From positions 1-64,000 of the forward strand of contig NZ_WJWY01000007.1 in the NCBI RefSeq assembly GCF_010367435.1: a stretch of DNA of 64,000 nt, in the 5' to 3' direction. The stretch's first letter is position 1; each line of letters begins with the position of its first letter. The position numbers and the translations under genes were made by a program. Positions 1 to 8,672 of this stretch are shown one piece after another. The notes under the pieces were generated by a model. It made no database searches. It saw only the letters and a program-made list of their open reading frames with translations, and was not told where the DNA came from. Origin of the DNA: Fusobacterium sp. IOR10 (GTDB lineage Bacteria > Fusobacteriota > Fusobacteriia > Fusobacteriales > Fusobacteriaceae).

Positions 1-44
1 AAGAAATAGAATTTTAATTTATAGCAATTTAACAAAAATAAAAA

Positions 45-69
45 TTCCTTCAGCATAAAGCTGAAGGAA
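45..69 (-). terminator. Rho-independent terminator after the 39-residue ORF
   Basis: Two perfectly complementary 10-base arms (45-54 and 60-69) enclose a 5-base loop. On the minus strand the hairpin is followed by a T-rich run. It lies 21 bases past the stop of the small gene at 90-209. Confidence 0.85.
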
Positions 70-89
70 CAAAAACATTATTTATTTTT

Positions 90-209
90 TTATTTTTCTC
101 CACCAACACCAGTTGACAAAGAACCAGCTTTTTTTGTTTTTTCCCTACTCTTAAAAAAGGAAAAAATAAGACCAATAATTGTAAATCCATATAAAATTGC
201 TATAAACAT
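90..209 (-). CDS. 39-residue putative single-span membrane protein
   Basis: A short reading frame of 39 codons starts at ATG 209 behind a strong GGAGGAGA ribosome site at 211-218 and stops at TAA 90-92. Residues 2-19 (FIAILYGFTIIGLIFSFF) form one hydrophobic helix; the rest is basic and then Gly/Ser rich. A terminator follows directly. I recognise no family. The ribosome site, membrane helix and terminator argue that it is a real gene. It lies just downstream of the tRNA terminator at 243-264, so it either has its own promoter (a TATAAT-like element sits at 226-231, rather close to the ribosome site) or depends on read-through. Confidence 0.6.
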   Translation of the reverse strand: MFIAILYGFTIIGLIFSFFKSREKTKKAGSLSTGVGGEK

Positions 210-242
210 TTCTCCTCCTAAATTAATTATATGTAAATAAAA

Positions 243-264
243 AAACTGCTTATAAAAGCAGTTT
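243..264 (-). terminator. Terminator of the tRNA operon
   Basis: Arms 243-251 and 256-264 pair perfectly around a 4-base loop. On the minus strand the hairpin is followed by a run of seven T. It sits 15 bases past the 3' end of tRNA-Lys. Confidence 0.85.
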
Positions 265-279
265 CAAATATCTTTTTAG

Positions 280-355
280 TGGTGCATCATGCTGGACTTG
301 AACCGGCGACCGTACGATTAAGAGTCGTATGCTCTACCAACTGAGCTAATGATGC
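280..355 (-). tRNA. tRNA-Lys (anticodon CTT)
   Basis: The 76-base minus-strand sequence folds as a cloverleaf. The acceptor arm GCATCAT (349-355 complement) pairs with ATGATGC, followed by discriminator A and an encoded CCA. The D-arm has TAGCTCAGTTGGTAGAGCA. The anticodon stem TACGA/TCGTA holds loop CTCTTAA, giving anticodon CTT (lysine AAG). The T-loop GTTCAAG is standard. It is second in a two-tRNA operon. Confidence 0.95.
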
Positions 356-362
356 ACTTTTT

Positions 363-438
<76 letters not shown>

Positions 439-449
439 AGACAAGTTAG

Positions 450-478
450 ATTATAGCACTTGTCTCCTATTTTGTCAA
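450..478 (-). promoter_or_regulatory. Promoter of the tRNA-Gly/tRNA-Lys operon
   Basis: On the minus strand TTGACA (complement of 473-478) and TATAAT (complement of 450-455) are separated by exactly 17 bases. Both hexamers match the sigma-70 consensus perfectly, as expected for a stable-RNA promoter. The start would fall near 443. Confidence 0.9.
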
Positions 479-499
479 CAAAATTGAAATATTTTTTTT

Positions 500-1513
500 C
501 TAATCTTCATATCCATTTGGATTGTTACTTTGCCATCTCCAAGAATCTTCACACATTCTATCTAAATCATATTTTGCTTCCCATCCTAACTCTTTCTTTG
601 CTTTATTTGAATCTGCATAACACATGGCAATATCACCAGCTCTTCTTCCTACTATGCTATATGGTATTTCTTTCCCACAAGCCTTACTAAATGCCTTTAC
701 CATATCTAAAACGCTATATCCCTTTCCTGTTCCAAGATTATATGTTACCAATCCTGAATTATTTCTTAACTTTGTTAATGTTTTTAAATGTCCTGCAGCT
801 AGATCTTCCACATGAATGTAATCTCTTACTCCTGTTCCATCATGAGTTGCATAATCATCTCCAAAAATACTTAATTTTTCCAATTTTCCTATTGCAACTT
901 TAGTAATATAAGGCATTAAATTATTAGGTATACCATTTGGTTCTTCACCAATTCTTCCACTTTTATGAGCACCAACTGGATTAAAATATCTAAGTATTCC
1001 AACATTTAATTTCTTATCAGTTTTACAAATATCCCTTAATATATTTTCTATCATCAATTTTGTTGTTCCATAAGGGTTTGTTGTACTTAATGGAAAATCT
1101 TCTAGTATTGGACATGATTTAGGATCTCCATAAACTGTTGCTGAAGAACTAAAAACAAAATTTTTCACATTGTATTCTTTCATTGTATTTAAAATTATTA
1201 ATGTGGATACTAAATTATTTGTATAATAGGCTAAAGGTTTATTAACTGATTCTCCAACTGCTTTAAAACCTGCAAAATGTATTATAGATTCTATTTCATT
1301 TTCTTCAAATATTTTTTTAAATTTATTTTCTTCTAAAATATTTATCTCATAAAATTTAGGTCTCTTTCCTGAAAGTTCCTCTATTCTATCTATTACTTTT
1401 ATTGAACTATTACTTAAATCGTCAACTATAATAACATCTTCATTTGAATTTAAAAGTTGAATTACAGTATGACTTCCTATATAACCTGCACCACCAGTAA
1501 CTAAAACTGCCAT
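500..1513 (-). CDS. galE: UDP-glucose 4-epimerase
   Basis: The 337-residue protein has the usual length for GalE, the NAD-dependent epimerase that interconverts UDP-glucose and UDP-galactose (Leloir pathway and surface-sugar supply). The N-terminal dinucleotide motif GGAGYIG is at residues 7-13, the catalytic serine region FSSSATVYG near 121-129, and the Tyr-x3-Lys pair at Y148 and K152. The short-chain dehydrogenase fold continues to the C-terminus. A ribosome site (GGAGG) precedes the start. The tRNA promoter lies in the 60 bases downstream. The neighbouring YheT-type gene runs in the same direction 60 bases upstream. Confidence 0.95.
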   Translation of the reverse strand: MAVLVTGGAGYIGSHTVIQLLNSNEDVIIVDDLSNSSIKVIDRIEELSGKRPKFYEINILEENKFKKIFEENEIESIIHFAGFKAVGESVNKPLAYYTNNLVSTLIILNTMKEYNVKNFVFSSSATVYGDPKSCPILEDFPLSTTNPYGTTKLMIENILRDICKTDKKLNVGILRYFNPVGAHKSGRIGEEPNGIPNNLMPYITKVAIGKLEKLSIFGDDYATHDGTGVRDYIHVEDLAAGHLKTLTKLRNNSGLVTYNLGTGKGYSVLDMVKAFSKACGKEIPYSIVGRRAGDIAMCYADSNKAKKELGWEAKYDLDRMCEDSWRWQSNNPNGYED

Positions 1514-1573
1514 TTTTTACCTCCAAAATTTTTATTTTTATAATTACTTAATAAATTGCAAACTAATTTTAGT

Positions 1574-2518
1574 TTAAAAATTAGAAACATAGTTGTATAC
1601 ACTTTTTTCTAAAACATATGGATAATTTTTTATTGCAGAAAAGCCAATATGTCCTCCATATTTTGGTGTTTCAAATAGAATGTTTTTATTTTTCTTTACC
1701 TCTTCATAAGGATAGCATTCTTTCCCCATAATAGGGTCATCTAAGGGAGTTATTATATATGTTGGAATTTTTATGTTCTTCAAAGTCTTAACTGTATTAG
1801 TTTTTTCATAATAATCCATTGCTCCTTTAAAGCCAAAATATTTTCCTGTAAAGGCTTCGTCAAACTCTTCTAAATTCTTAGCCTTTAAAACTCCTTCTAA
1901 ATCTATCTTATCTCTATAATCTAAATTATTGTCATATTTTTCTTTTATTTTTTTCTTAAGTTTAATCAAAAATTTTAATTTATAAATTGTGTTTCCAAAC
2001 TTTTTTAACTGACTGCTAGTGGAAATAAAATTACATGGGGGAGAAACTGTAACTGCACAAAGTAAATTTTTTGGAAATGTTTTTTCACAACCTAAATATT
2101 TCAATATTAAATTAGCTCCTAAACTAAATCCAACAACTGCAATTTTTTCATAACTTTTCCCCTTCTCTTCTAAAACTAATTTTAAGTCATCAGTTAAAAT
2201 AGAGTTATATGAATAAACTTTTCTATTTTCTTCTCCGCTGCATCCTCTATAATTTATAGCTAAAACATCCCATCCTTGTTCAGAAAAATATTTAGCATGG
2301 GCCTTTATATATTTACTATTGGAACTTCCTTCTAATCCATGGCATAAAACTACTAAACTATTACTTTTATTCTTTATCCAATCAATATCAATAAAATCCT
2401 TATCGTAAGTTTCCACTCTTTCTCTTTTATATAAAACTTCTATTTTTCTAAAAATAGTAGGAAAGCAAGTGTTTATATGTCTATTTTTAAATAGAAATTT
2501 CGGATTGTAATTTAACAT
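1574..2518 (-). CDS. YheT-family alpha/beta hydrolase
   Basis: This 314-residue alpha/beta hydrolase resembles the YheT/UPF0017 family. The oxyanion segment LCHGLEGSS is at about 58-66, the nucleophile elbow GFSLG places the catalytic Ser at 132, an acid is likely in PLDDP (about 255), and the His lies in YGGHIGF near 290. Family members are esterases of uncertain substrate; a cytoplasmic esterase/acyltransferase role is inferred. It follows the comM-type gene by 15 bases, so the two are probably cotranscribed. Confidence 0.85.
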   Translation of the reverse strand: MLNYNPKFLFKNRHINTCFPTIFRKIEVLYKRERVETYDKDFIDIDWIKNKSNSLVVLCHGLEGSSNSKYIKAHAKYFSEQGWDVLAINYRGCSGEENRKVYSYNSILTDDLKLVLEEKGKSYEKIAVVGFSLGANLILKYLGCEKTFPKNLLCAVTVSPPCNFISTSSQLKKFGNTIYKLKFLIKLKKKIKEKYDNNLDYRDKIDLEGVLKAKNLEEFDEAFTGKYFGFKGAMDYYEKTNTVKTLKNIKIPTYIITPLDDPIMGKECYPYEEVKKNKNILFETPKYGGHIGFSAIKNYPYVLEKSVYNYVSNF

Positions 2519-2533
2519 CTGTCCTCCTTAAAT

Positions 2534-4054
2534 TTATAATATGTTGTTTATTCTATAAGATAAAGCCTCTAATATATGTTCTTTTTTTATTTCTATACTT
2601 TTATCTAGGTCTGCAATTGTTCTTGAAACCTTTAATACCCTATCAAATCCCCTTGCAGATAATTTTAAATTCTCAATAGCTTTCTTCATTATTTTTTTAT
2701 TTTCTTTATTCAATGAACAATATTTGTCTAAATCTTTTCTCAACATATCTCCATTTAATCTGTCATCTTTAAACCTTATTTTTTGAATATTTCTTGCTTC
2801 TATAACTCTCTTCCTTATATCCTTTGATTTTTCCTTTGGATCACTATCTAACAACTCTTTTTCTGACAGTCTTCTCATTTCTACCTTTAAATCTATCCTA
2901 TCTATAAGAGGACCTGATAATTTTTTTAAATATCTAGAAATTTCTGTTGCGCTACAAGTACAACTTCCATCATTTTCAAAATAATTCCCACAATTACATG
3001 GATTTGTTGACATTAAAAGCAAAAATTTACATGGAAATTCAACTTTATAGTTAGCTCTTGTTATTGAAATTCTTTTTTCTTCCAAGGGCTCCCTTAAATT
3101 TTCCAATATTTCTTTTTTAAATTCAATAAGTTCATCTAAAAATAAAACTCCTCTATTAGCCAAAGAAATTTCACCAACTTTTGGGATTCTCCCTCCTCCA
3201 ATCATTGCCACTCCAGTGCTTGTATGGTGAGGAGACCTAAATGGTCTTTTTTCTATTATAGGATTTTTTTCATTTAATTTCCCTGCTATACTATATATTT
3301 TTGTGATTTCTATTTTTTCTTTTTCTGTTAAAGGAGGTAAAATAGTCATAACCCTTTTTGCTAACATTGTTTTTCCACACCCAGGAGTTCCTATCATAAT
3401 TAAATTATGCCCCCCTGCAGCACAAATCTCCAATGCCCTTTTGGCAACCTCTTGACCCTTTACATCTGCAAAATCTATCTTATAATCTTCTTCTTCCTTT
3501 AAAATATTATCCTCATTATATTCTGTGTTTATTTTCTCTCCTGTTTCTAAAAAAAGCTCCACATCCTTTAGATTTTTGACTATAACTACATTTATATTTT
3601 TTATTAAGTTTCCTTCTTCTTTATTTTCATAGGGGATAACTATTCCCTTATATCCCAATTCTTTAGCTAAAATTGCTCCGCTTACAACTCCTTGAGTTCT
3701 TTTTAAATCTCCATTTAATGATAATTCTCCCATAAAAACATAATTTTCCAGAATTTCTTTTTTTGCTTTTATTAAATTTTGACAATGCATAATACCTATA
3801 GCTATTGGCAAATCAAAATGTGTTCCAACTTTTCTCTTACCTGCTGGGGTCAAATTGATTACTATTTTATTGTATTCCATTCTATAACCGCTGTTTCTAA
3901 TTGCTGCTCTTATTCTTTCTTTACTCTCTAGAACAGCTGCATCTCCCAGACCCACTATATTAAAAGAGGGTAATCCCCTTGAAATATCAACTTCTACTTC
4001 CACTAAAAATGAATCTATCCCAAAATAACTTGAACTTTTAACTTTTGTAATCAC
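2534..4054 (-). CDS. comM: ComM/YifB-type Mg-chelatase-like AAA+ ATPase
   Basis: The 506-residue protein has the ComM layout. An N-terminal Lon-protease-like domain (about 1-180) contains the NIVGLGDAAVLESKERIRAA segment. The Mg-chelatase AAA+ domain has Walker A GTPGCGKT at 222-229, Walker B GVLFLDE, and the MSTNPCNCG segment. A C-terminal chelatase-associated domain carries the ARGFDRVLKVSRTIADL helix. In naturally competent bacteria ComM is a hexameric helicase that drives branch migration during integration of transforming DNA; many non-competent species also carry it. It is the first gene of a probable two-gene unit with the YheT-type hydrolase. Confidence 0.93.
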   Translation of the reverse strand: MITKVKSSSYFGIDSFLVEVEVDISRGLPSFNIVGLGDAAVLESKERIRAAIRNSGYRMEYNKIVINLTPAGKRKVGTHFDLPIAIGIMHCQNLIKAKKEILENYVFMGELSLNGDLKRTQGVVSGAILAKELGYKGIVIPYENKEEGNLIKNINVVIVKNLKDVELFLETGEKINTEYNEDNILKEEEDYKIDFADVKGQEVAKRALEICAAGGHNLIMIGTPGCGKTMLAKRVMTILPPLTEKEKIEITKIYSIAGKLNEKNPIIEKRPFRSPHHTSTGVAMIGGGRIPKVGEISLANRGVLFLDELIEFKKEILENLREPLEEKRISITRANYKVEFPCKFLLLMSTNPCNCGNYFENDGSCTCSATEISRYLKKLSGPLIDRIDLKVEMRRLSEKELLDSDPKEKSKDIRKRVIEARNIQKIRFKDDRLNGDMLRKDLDKYCSLNKENKKIMKKAIENLKLSARGFDRVLKVSRTIADLDKSIEIKKEHILEALSYRINNIL

Positions 4055-4134
4055 TTACTCCGCCTCCCTTTCAATTTATCTCTACTATAGATTATATCTC
4101 TTTATTTTATATTTTTCCATAATTATTTAATATA

Positions 4135-4166
4135 AAAATTCCTTCAGTAAAAACTGAAGGAATTTT
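4135..4166 (-). terminator. Terminator of the hgdH-gdhA operon
   Basis: Arms of 14 bases (4135-4148 and 4153-4166) pair perfectly around AAAA. T runs occur on both strands, so it may work in both directions. It lies 59 bases beyond the gdhA stop. Confidence 0.85.
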
Positions 4167-4224
4167 ATTTAACTTATTTTACATTACTACAAGTTTAATA
4201 ATACTTTCTGTATTAATACAGATC

Positions 4225-5481
4225 CTAGTACCATCCTCTAACTTTCATTGCTTCAGCAACTCTTTTAACTGAATGCATGTAAGCTGATTCTCTCATTGTA
4301 ACATTATATTCTTTAGAAATTTTCCATAAAGCTTCAAACGCTTTAACCATAGCGATTTCTTCTTTTTGTTCTACTTCTGCTTCTTCCCAATAATATCCGT
4401 ATAAGTTTTGAACCCATTCGAAGTAAGAAACTGTAACTCCACCAGCATTAGTTAAGATATCTGGAGTAACTGTAATTCCTTTTTTGTTTAATACTGCGTC
4501 TCCTGCTTCAGTTATAGGACCGTTAGCTGCTTCACAAACTAATTTAGCTTTGATTAATTCAGCTTGAGGTGCATCTATTGCATTTTCTAGAGCTGCAGGT
4601 ATAACTATTTCAACGTCACATGCCCAGAAGTCATCCATAGATACTTTTTTAGAACCAGGGAAACCTACTAAAGTTCCATTAGCTGCTTTATAATCCCATG
4701 CAGCTTGGAAGTTTATTCCGTCTTCTTTATAAATTGCATAAGCTCCGTCTTCTTTAGACCATTCAGCTATAGTTACTACAGTTCCACCAAGTTTTTCAAT
4801 GTTTTTAACAGTGTAAGCTCCAACATTTCCAAATCCTTGAACTGCTAATTTAGCTTCTTTCATTTCAATTCCTAATTTTTTAGCTGCTTCTCTAGCTGTA
4901 ACTGCAACACCAAATCCAGTAGCTTCATTTCTTCCTTTTGATCCACCAAATTCTAATGGTTTACCAGTTAAAGTACCAATTGCAGATGTACCAGTTAATT
5001 TATTATATTCGTCTACCATCCAAGACATGATTTGTCCGTTAGTATTTACATCAGGAGCTGGAACGTCAACTTTTTCTCCTATTAATTTATAGATTCCTTG
5101 AATGTATCCTCTAGATAATCTTTCTAATTCACCTTTTGATAATTCAGATGGATCTACAATTATTCCACCTTTACCTCCACCATAAGGAATTCCTGTTACA
5201 GAACATTTGAATGTCATCCAAATTGATAATGCTTTTACTTCTTCTAGTGAAACATTTTGATGAAATCTGATTCCACCTTTAGTAGGACCAACTGCATCAT
5301 TATGTTGAGATCTGTATCCTTTGAATATTCTTATTGAACCATTATCCATTGTTACTGGAATATTAACTTCTAGTACTCTTCTTGGTTCTTTTAATAATTC
5401 ATATACATTTGCTTCCATTCCTAACTTATCACATGCTGCCTTAACTTGAGCTTGAGCCATTTCAAAAACATTTTTAGCCAT
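4225..5481 (-). CDS. gdhA: Glutamate dehydrogenase
   Basis: This is the hexameric Glu/Leu/Phe/Val dehydrogenase family (418 residues), which oxidises glutamate to 2-oxoglutarate plus ammonia. The substrate-binding PYGGGKGGI with catalytic Lys lies near residue 104, and the Rossmann motif QGFGNVG follows in the second half. I set the start at 5481 (MAKNVFEMAQ): the ATG five codons earlier overlaps the GGAGG ribosome site that serves 5481. It is preceded by hgdH on the same strand with an 81-base gap, which together with the function argues for a glutamate-fermentation operon. Cofactor preference (NAD or NADP) cannot be read safely. Confidence 0.95.
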   Translation of the reverse strand: MAKNVFEMAQAQVKAACDKLGMEANVYELLKEPRRVLEVNIPVTMDNGSIRIFKGYRSQHNDAVGPTKGGIRFHQNVSLEEVKALSIWMTFKCSVTGIPYGGGKGGIIVDPSELSKGELERLSRGYIQGIYKLIGEKVDVPAPDVNTNGQIMSWMVDEYNKLTGTSAIGTLTGKPLEFGGSKGRNEATGFGVAVTAREAAKKLGIEMKEAKLAVQGFGNVGAYTVKNIEKLGGTVVTIAEWSKEDGAYAIYKEDGINFQAAWDYKAANGTLVGFPGSKKVSMDDFWACDVEIVIPAALENAIDAPQAELIKAKLVCEAANGPITEAGDAVLNKKGITVTPDILTNAGGVTVSYFEWVQNLYGYYWEEAEVEQKEEIAMVKAFEALWKISKEYNVTMRESAYMHSVKRVAEAMKVRGWY

Positions 5482-5562
5482 TTTTCTAACCTCCATTAAT
5501 TTTTATGTTACACTTATATTATATAAAAAATTTATTACACCTTATTTAAATACCACTAAAAT

Positions 5563-6561
5563 CTATTTGATTTTATTTTTACAGTCTCCTGTTTCTATAA
5601 ATTCGTTTAAATTTTGGAAACTAGTTTCAATCATATTTGTTACTGCTTCATCAGTATAAGAACCCATATGAGGTGAAACTAAAACTCTTGGATACATGTT
5701 TACTAATTTATTTATCATTGGATCTGCTATATCTCCACCTTTGAAATCTTTAAAGAATACTGTAGATTCGTTTTCTAAAACATCTATTCCTAATCCAGCT
5801 AAATGACCACTTTCTAAAGCTTCTACTAAAGCAGGCACATCTTGTAATTCTCCTCTAGCTGCATTTATTAAGATAGCTCCTTCTTTCATTTTGGCTAAGA
5901 ATTCTTTAGTTACTACTTTTCCATTAGCAGGTATGAACGGACAGTGAAGACATACTATATCACTTTTAGCAAGAAGTTCATCTAACTCAACTTGAGTAAC
6001 AATATCTTCAACACCTGTTTTAGGGAATAAATCTTGTCCTAAAACGTTTGCTCCTAATCCTTTGAATAATCTTGCTGTAGTCATTCCTATTCTTCCAAGT
6101 CCAACTACACCAACTGTACAGTTTCTAACTTCTTTTGAGAACATGTTTGCATCAACTGTAAAGTCTTTTTTTACTCCTGTCTTATAAGTTGTATAAGACA
6201 TATGTCTCAATAACATCATAGCATGAGTTAATGCTAATTCAGATATTGCATTTGGTGAATAAAATGGAACAAATGCCATTTTAAATCCTAATTCCTTAGC
6301 ATAAGGAATATCTATATGATTAGTTCCAACTGTTCTAGTTAAAACATATTCTACTCCATATTCTTTATATAAATCCAAATTTTCTTTATTCGCAAAACAA
6401 TTTGCTCTTAAAACAACACAATCAAATCCTTTTGCCTCTTCAGCTGTTTCTTTTGTGTTTAAAAAGTTACTAGTACATGTAACTTCAAGATTGTATTCCT
6501 TTGCCAACTTTTCAAAAAATGGTCTTTCTACATCTCTAACACCATAACAAAGTACTTTCAT
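5563..6561 (-). CDS. hgdH: (R)-2-hydroxyglutarate dehydrogenase (2-hydroxyacid dehydrogenase family)
   Basis: The 332-residue protein belongs to the D-isomer 2-hydroxyacid dehydrogenase family, with GLGRIG at 154-159 and the catalytic Arg (NAARGE), Glu and His (SPHMGS near 297). Its N-terminus ([12 protein letters not shown]) and C-terminus ([10 protein letters not shown]), and most of the middle, closely resemble my memory of HgdH from Acidaminococcus fermentans. That enzyme reduces 2-oxoglutarate to (R)-2-hydroxyglutarate in glutamate fermentation. Placement ahead of gdhA fits this better than D-lactate dehydrogenase, the main alternative. Confidence 0.85.
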   Translation of the reverse strand: MKVLCYGVRDVERPFFEKLAKEYNLEVTCTSNFLNTKETAEEAKGFDCVVLRANCFANKENLDLYKEYGVEYVLTRTVGTNHIDIPYAKELGFKMAFVPFYSPNAISELALTHAMMLLRHMSYTTYKTGVKKDFTVDANMFSKEVRNCTVGVVGLGRIGMTTARLFKGLGANVLGQDLFPKTGVEDIVTQVELDELLAKSDIVCLHCPFIPANGKVVTKEFLAKMKEGAILINAARGELQDVPALVEALESGHLAGLGIDVLENESTVFFKDFKGGDIADPMINKLVNMYPRVLVSPHMGSYTDEAVTNMIETSFQNLNEFIETGDCKNKIK

Positions 6562-6658
6562 ATCAAGCCCCCTTTAAAATATATCAGGTAAAATATTATT
6601 GGCTTAAGCATTTATTCAATATATGAATCATATTTACTCAACCAATGTTTACACTTTT

Positions 6659-6686
6659 ATTATACCTTTTTTTTATATAAAATCAA
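6659..6686 (-). promoter_or_regulatory. Predicted promoter of hgdH-gdhA
   Basis: On the minus strand TTGATT (complement of 6681-6686) and TATAAT (complement of 6659-6664) are spaced by 16 bases. Transcription would start near 6652, leaving a leader of roughly 90 bases before hgdH. Confidence 0.65.
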
Positions 6687-6733
6687 GTTATTTTTTTTAT
6701 TTTTTTAAAAACACCTGATATTAAAATAACTCT

Positions 6734-6785
6734 ATTTACATCAAAGTGATTGTATTCATATCATAATATACTTATTTACGTCAAA
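6734..6785. repeat. 12-base direct repeat 40 bases apart in the hgdH/ansA intergenic region
   Basis: ATTTACATCAAA (6734-6745) and ATTTACGTCAAA (6774-6785) differ at one position and are offset by exactly 40 bases, close to four helical turns. They lie in the 370-base stretch (6562-6931) between the divergent hgdH and ansA genes. Apart from these repeats and the two promoters, that stretch holds only AT-rich runs. A regulator-binding role is inference. Confidence 0.5.
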
Positions 6786-6886
6786 AAATGTTTTTGTAAA
6801 AAAATAATTTCATATTGTATATTTTTTTACAAAAAAAATTTAAAATTTCTATTTTTATATTTTTTTATTCCTCTTTTTTATTATTA

Positions 6887-6895
6887 TGTTATAAT
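6887..6895 (+). promoter_or_regulatory. Extended -10 promoter of ansA
   Basis: TGTTATAAT (6887-6895) is a perfect extended -10 element (TGnTATAAT). No good -35 is visible at the right distance, as is common for extended -10 promoters. Transcription would start near 6902, about 30 bases before the ansA start. Confidence 0.65.
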
Positions 6896-6931
6896 CAATT
6901 CATAATAAACTAATACTTTTAAGGAGGAACT

Positions 6932-8356
6932 ATGCTTAATAAAGTTTTAATTATTAACACTGGTGGTACAATTGGAATGGTACACGACAAGGAGAATGAC
7001 TGCAACAGTCCATTGAGACCTGCAACAAATTGGATAGAAATTATAAAGGACCATCCTATTTTAAATAATTTCCCAACGGATTATTATCAATTTAATCCTC
7101 TAATAGATTCTTCTGATATGTGCATAGAAGTTTGGATAAAAATTGCTGAAATAATTGAATTAAATTATGAAAAATATAGAGGTTTTGTTATTTTACATGG
7201 TACTGATACTATGGCTTTCTCAGCTTCTGCTCTTTCATTTATGTTTAAAAATTTAAACAAACCTGTAATATTCACTGGATCTCAAGTTCCTTTACAATTT
7301 CCAAGAAGCGATGCACTTCAAAATTTAATTACAGCTATACAAATAGCTGGAAATGAAATGTATGGAATAAAAATAATTCCTGAAGTAGCTATCTTTTTTA
7401 GAGATACTCTCCTTAGGGGAAACAGAGCAAGAAAAATTGATGCTACTAATTATTTTGGATTTTCTTCTCCAAATTATCCTCCAATAGGAGAAATTGGAAG
7501 CGATATTAAAATAATTAAAGACCGTATTTTAAAATTAAACAAAAAAGAATTTTATGTTAATAAAAAAATTTCCAATAAAGTTATTATTTTAGAATTATTC
7601 CCCGGTCTTAACTCTGATTATTTAAAAAATATTTTTGAAAACAATTCTTCAATTAAAGGGGTAATTTTAAAAACATTTGGAAATGGAAACGCTCCTACAA
7701 ATGAAAAATTTATTGAAATGATAAAATATCTCTCTTCAAAGGGTATAATAGTAGTGGACATAACCCAATGCACAACAGGAATGGTTAAAATGGGCCTTTA
7801 TGAAGCTAGTGCTAAATTAATTGAAGCTGGAGTTATCAGTGGAGTGGATCTAACCCCTGAAGCTGCTGTTACAAAACTTATGTATTTACTTGGAACCTAC
7901 CCTGATGATATTAATAAGATTAAAAGAAAGATGCAAATTGATATGCGTGGAGAACAAACTATTAGTAATTATAATTTCAAATTTAAAAATGAAAATAAAG
8001 AATTTTTAAAAGAATTTGAAATAATAGTAAATGTTCCAAAAAAATTAAAGGAAGAAGACTTAATAAAGGCTGTAGTTAGAATTACAGATATTTCAATTTG
8101 TTCAGCTGTTTCTGAAAAAAATTTAGAACTAAAAATAGCTATAAACAATGGCGAAACTATCCAAAGGGAAGAAATTAAACCAAGGAATCTAATAAAAAAA
8201 ATTGTTGAGAAAAATAAAAATTTTTGTCATGTTAATTTTAATTATTCCATCAACAAAATCTTTCAAAATACTAATATTATAAAAATAAATGTAAGCTCAA
8301 ATTATAAAATGAATTGGAAACTCTTAAATTTTTCAATTTATTCAGAAACAATATAA
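6932..8356 (+). CDS. ansA: L-asparaginase with C-terminal extension
   Basis: The N-terminal 340 residues are a cytoplasmic-type L-asparaginase, which hydrolyses asparagine to aspartate and ammonia. The first catalytic Thr motif is NTGGTIGM near residue 10 and the second is LHGTDTMAFS near 90-98; GSQVPL and the inter-subunit segment follow. Total length is 474 residues against about 330-340 for ordinary type I enzymes. The extra 130 or so residues at the C-terminus are Lys/Asn rich and not recognised. A clear AAGGAGGAA ribosome site precedes the start. The last 19 bases overlap the convergent DUF1904 gene. No signal peptide is visible. Confidence 0.88.
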   Translation: MLNKVLIINTGGTIGMVHDKENDCNSPLRPATNWIEIIKDHPILNNFPTDYYQFNPLIDSSDMCIEVWIKIAEIIELNYEKYRGFVILHGTDTMAFSASALSFMFKNLNKPVIFTGSQVPLQFPRSDALQNLITAIQIAGNEMYGIKIIPEVAIFFRDTLLRGNRARKIDATNYFGFSSPNYPPIGEIGSDIKIIKDRILKLNKKEFYVNKKISNKVIILELFPGLNSDYLKNIFENNSSIKGVILKTFGNGNAPTNEKFIEMIKYLSSKGIIVVDITQCTTGMVKMGLYEASAKLIEAGVISGVDLTPEAAVTKLMYLLGTYPDDINKIKRKMQIDMRGEQTISNYNFKFKNENKEFLKEFEIIVNVPKKLKEEDLIKAVVRITDISICSAVSEKNLELKIAINNGETIQREEIKPRNLIKKIVEKNKNFCHVNFNYSINKIFQNTNIIKINVSSNYKMNWKLLNFSIYSETI

Positions 8357-8661
8357 GAAAATTTATCTCTTACAATTTCTGAAAAATATATTTTTATACT
8401 TTCAAAGTTATCTTTATTGAAATATTCTTTAATTTGTTTTGCTACTTCATCACACATTTCTTGAGGTCTTGGCATCCACCCTATATCCACGTTTAATCTG
8501 TTTTCACATATTTTCCCATTCACTATTTCCAATGTTGGATTATAAAAAATTCTTATTCTTTCTTTAGGTGTATTTGTTACTTCTGAAACTATTTTTACTA
8601 AATCTTTACTTGCTTCACAAACTTTTTCCTTTGATAATCCTGATAATTTTATATAAGGCAT
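8338..8661 (-). CDS. DUF1904 tautomerase-superfamily protein
   Basis: The 107-residue protein begins MPYIKLSGL, with the Pro that becomes the N-terminal catalytic base in the 4-oxalocrotonate tautomerase/MIF superfamily once Met is removed. Its length and the later DIGWMPRPQEMCDEVA segment fit the DUF1904 family, whose reaction is not established. It lies 11 bases downstream of the gamma-carbonic-anhydrase-like gene in the same direction and is probably cotranscribed. Its 3' end overlaps asparaginase tail to tail. Confidence 0.75.
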   Translation of the reverse strand: MPYIKLSGLSKEKVCEASKDLVKIVSEVTNTPKERIRIFYNPTLEIVNGKICENRLNVDIGWMPRPQEMCDEVAKQIKEYFNKDNFESIKIYFSEIVRDKFSYIVSE

Positions 8662-8672
8662 AATCTCATCTC

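Noticed and set aside
460-903. Plus-strand frames opposite galE and other real genes (also inside iolG, iolE, comM, cbiG)
   Set aside because: They lie wholly antisense to well-supported genes, lack ribosome sites and have low-complexity Leu/Phe/Ile or Ser-rich translations typical of shadow frames.
6581-6721. Inverted repeat ATATCAGGT (6581-6589) and ACCTGATAT (6713-6721) 120 bases apart
   Set aside because: The two arms lie on opposite sides of the predicted hgdH promoter, so they cannot pair in one transcript. Nine-base matches over this distance are expected by chance in AT-rich DNA.
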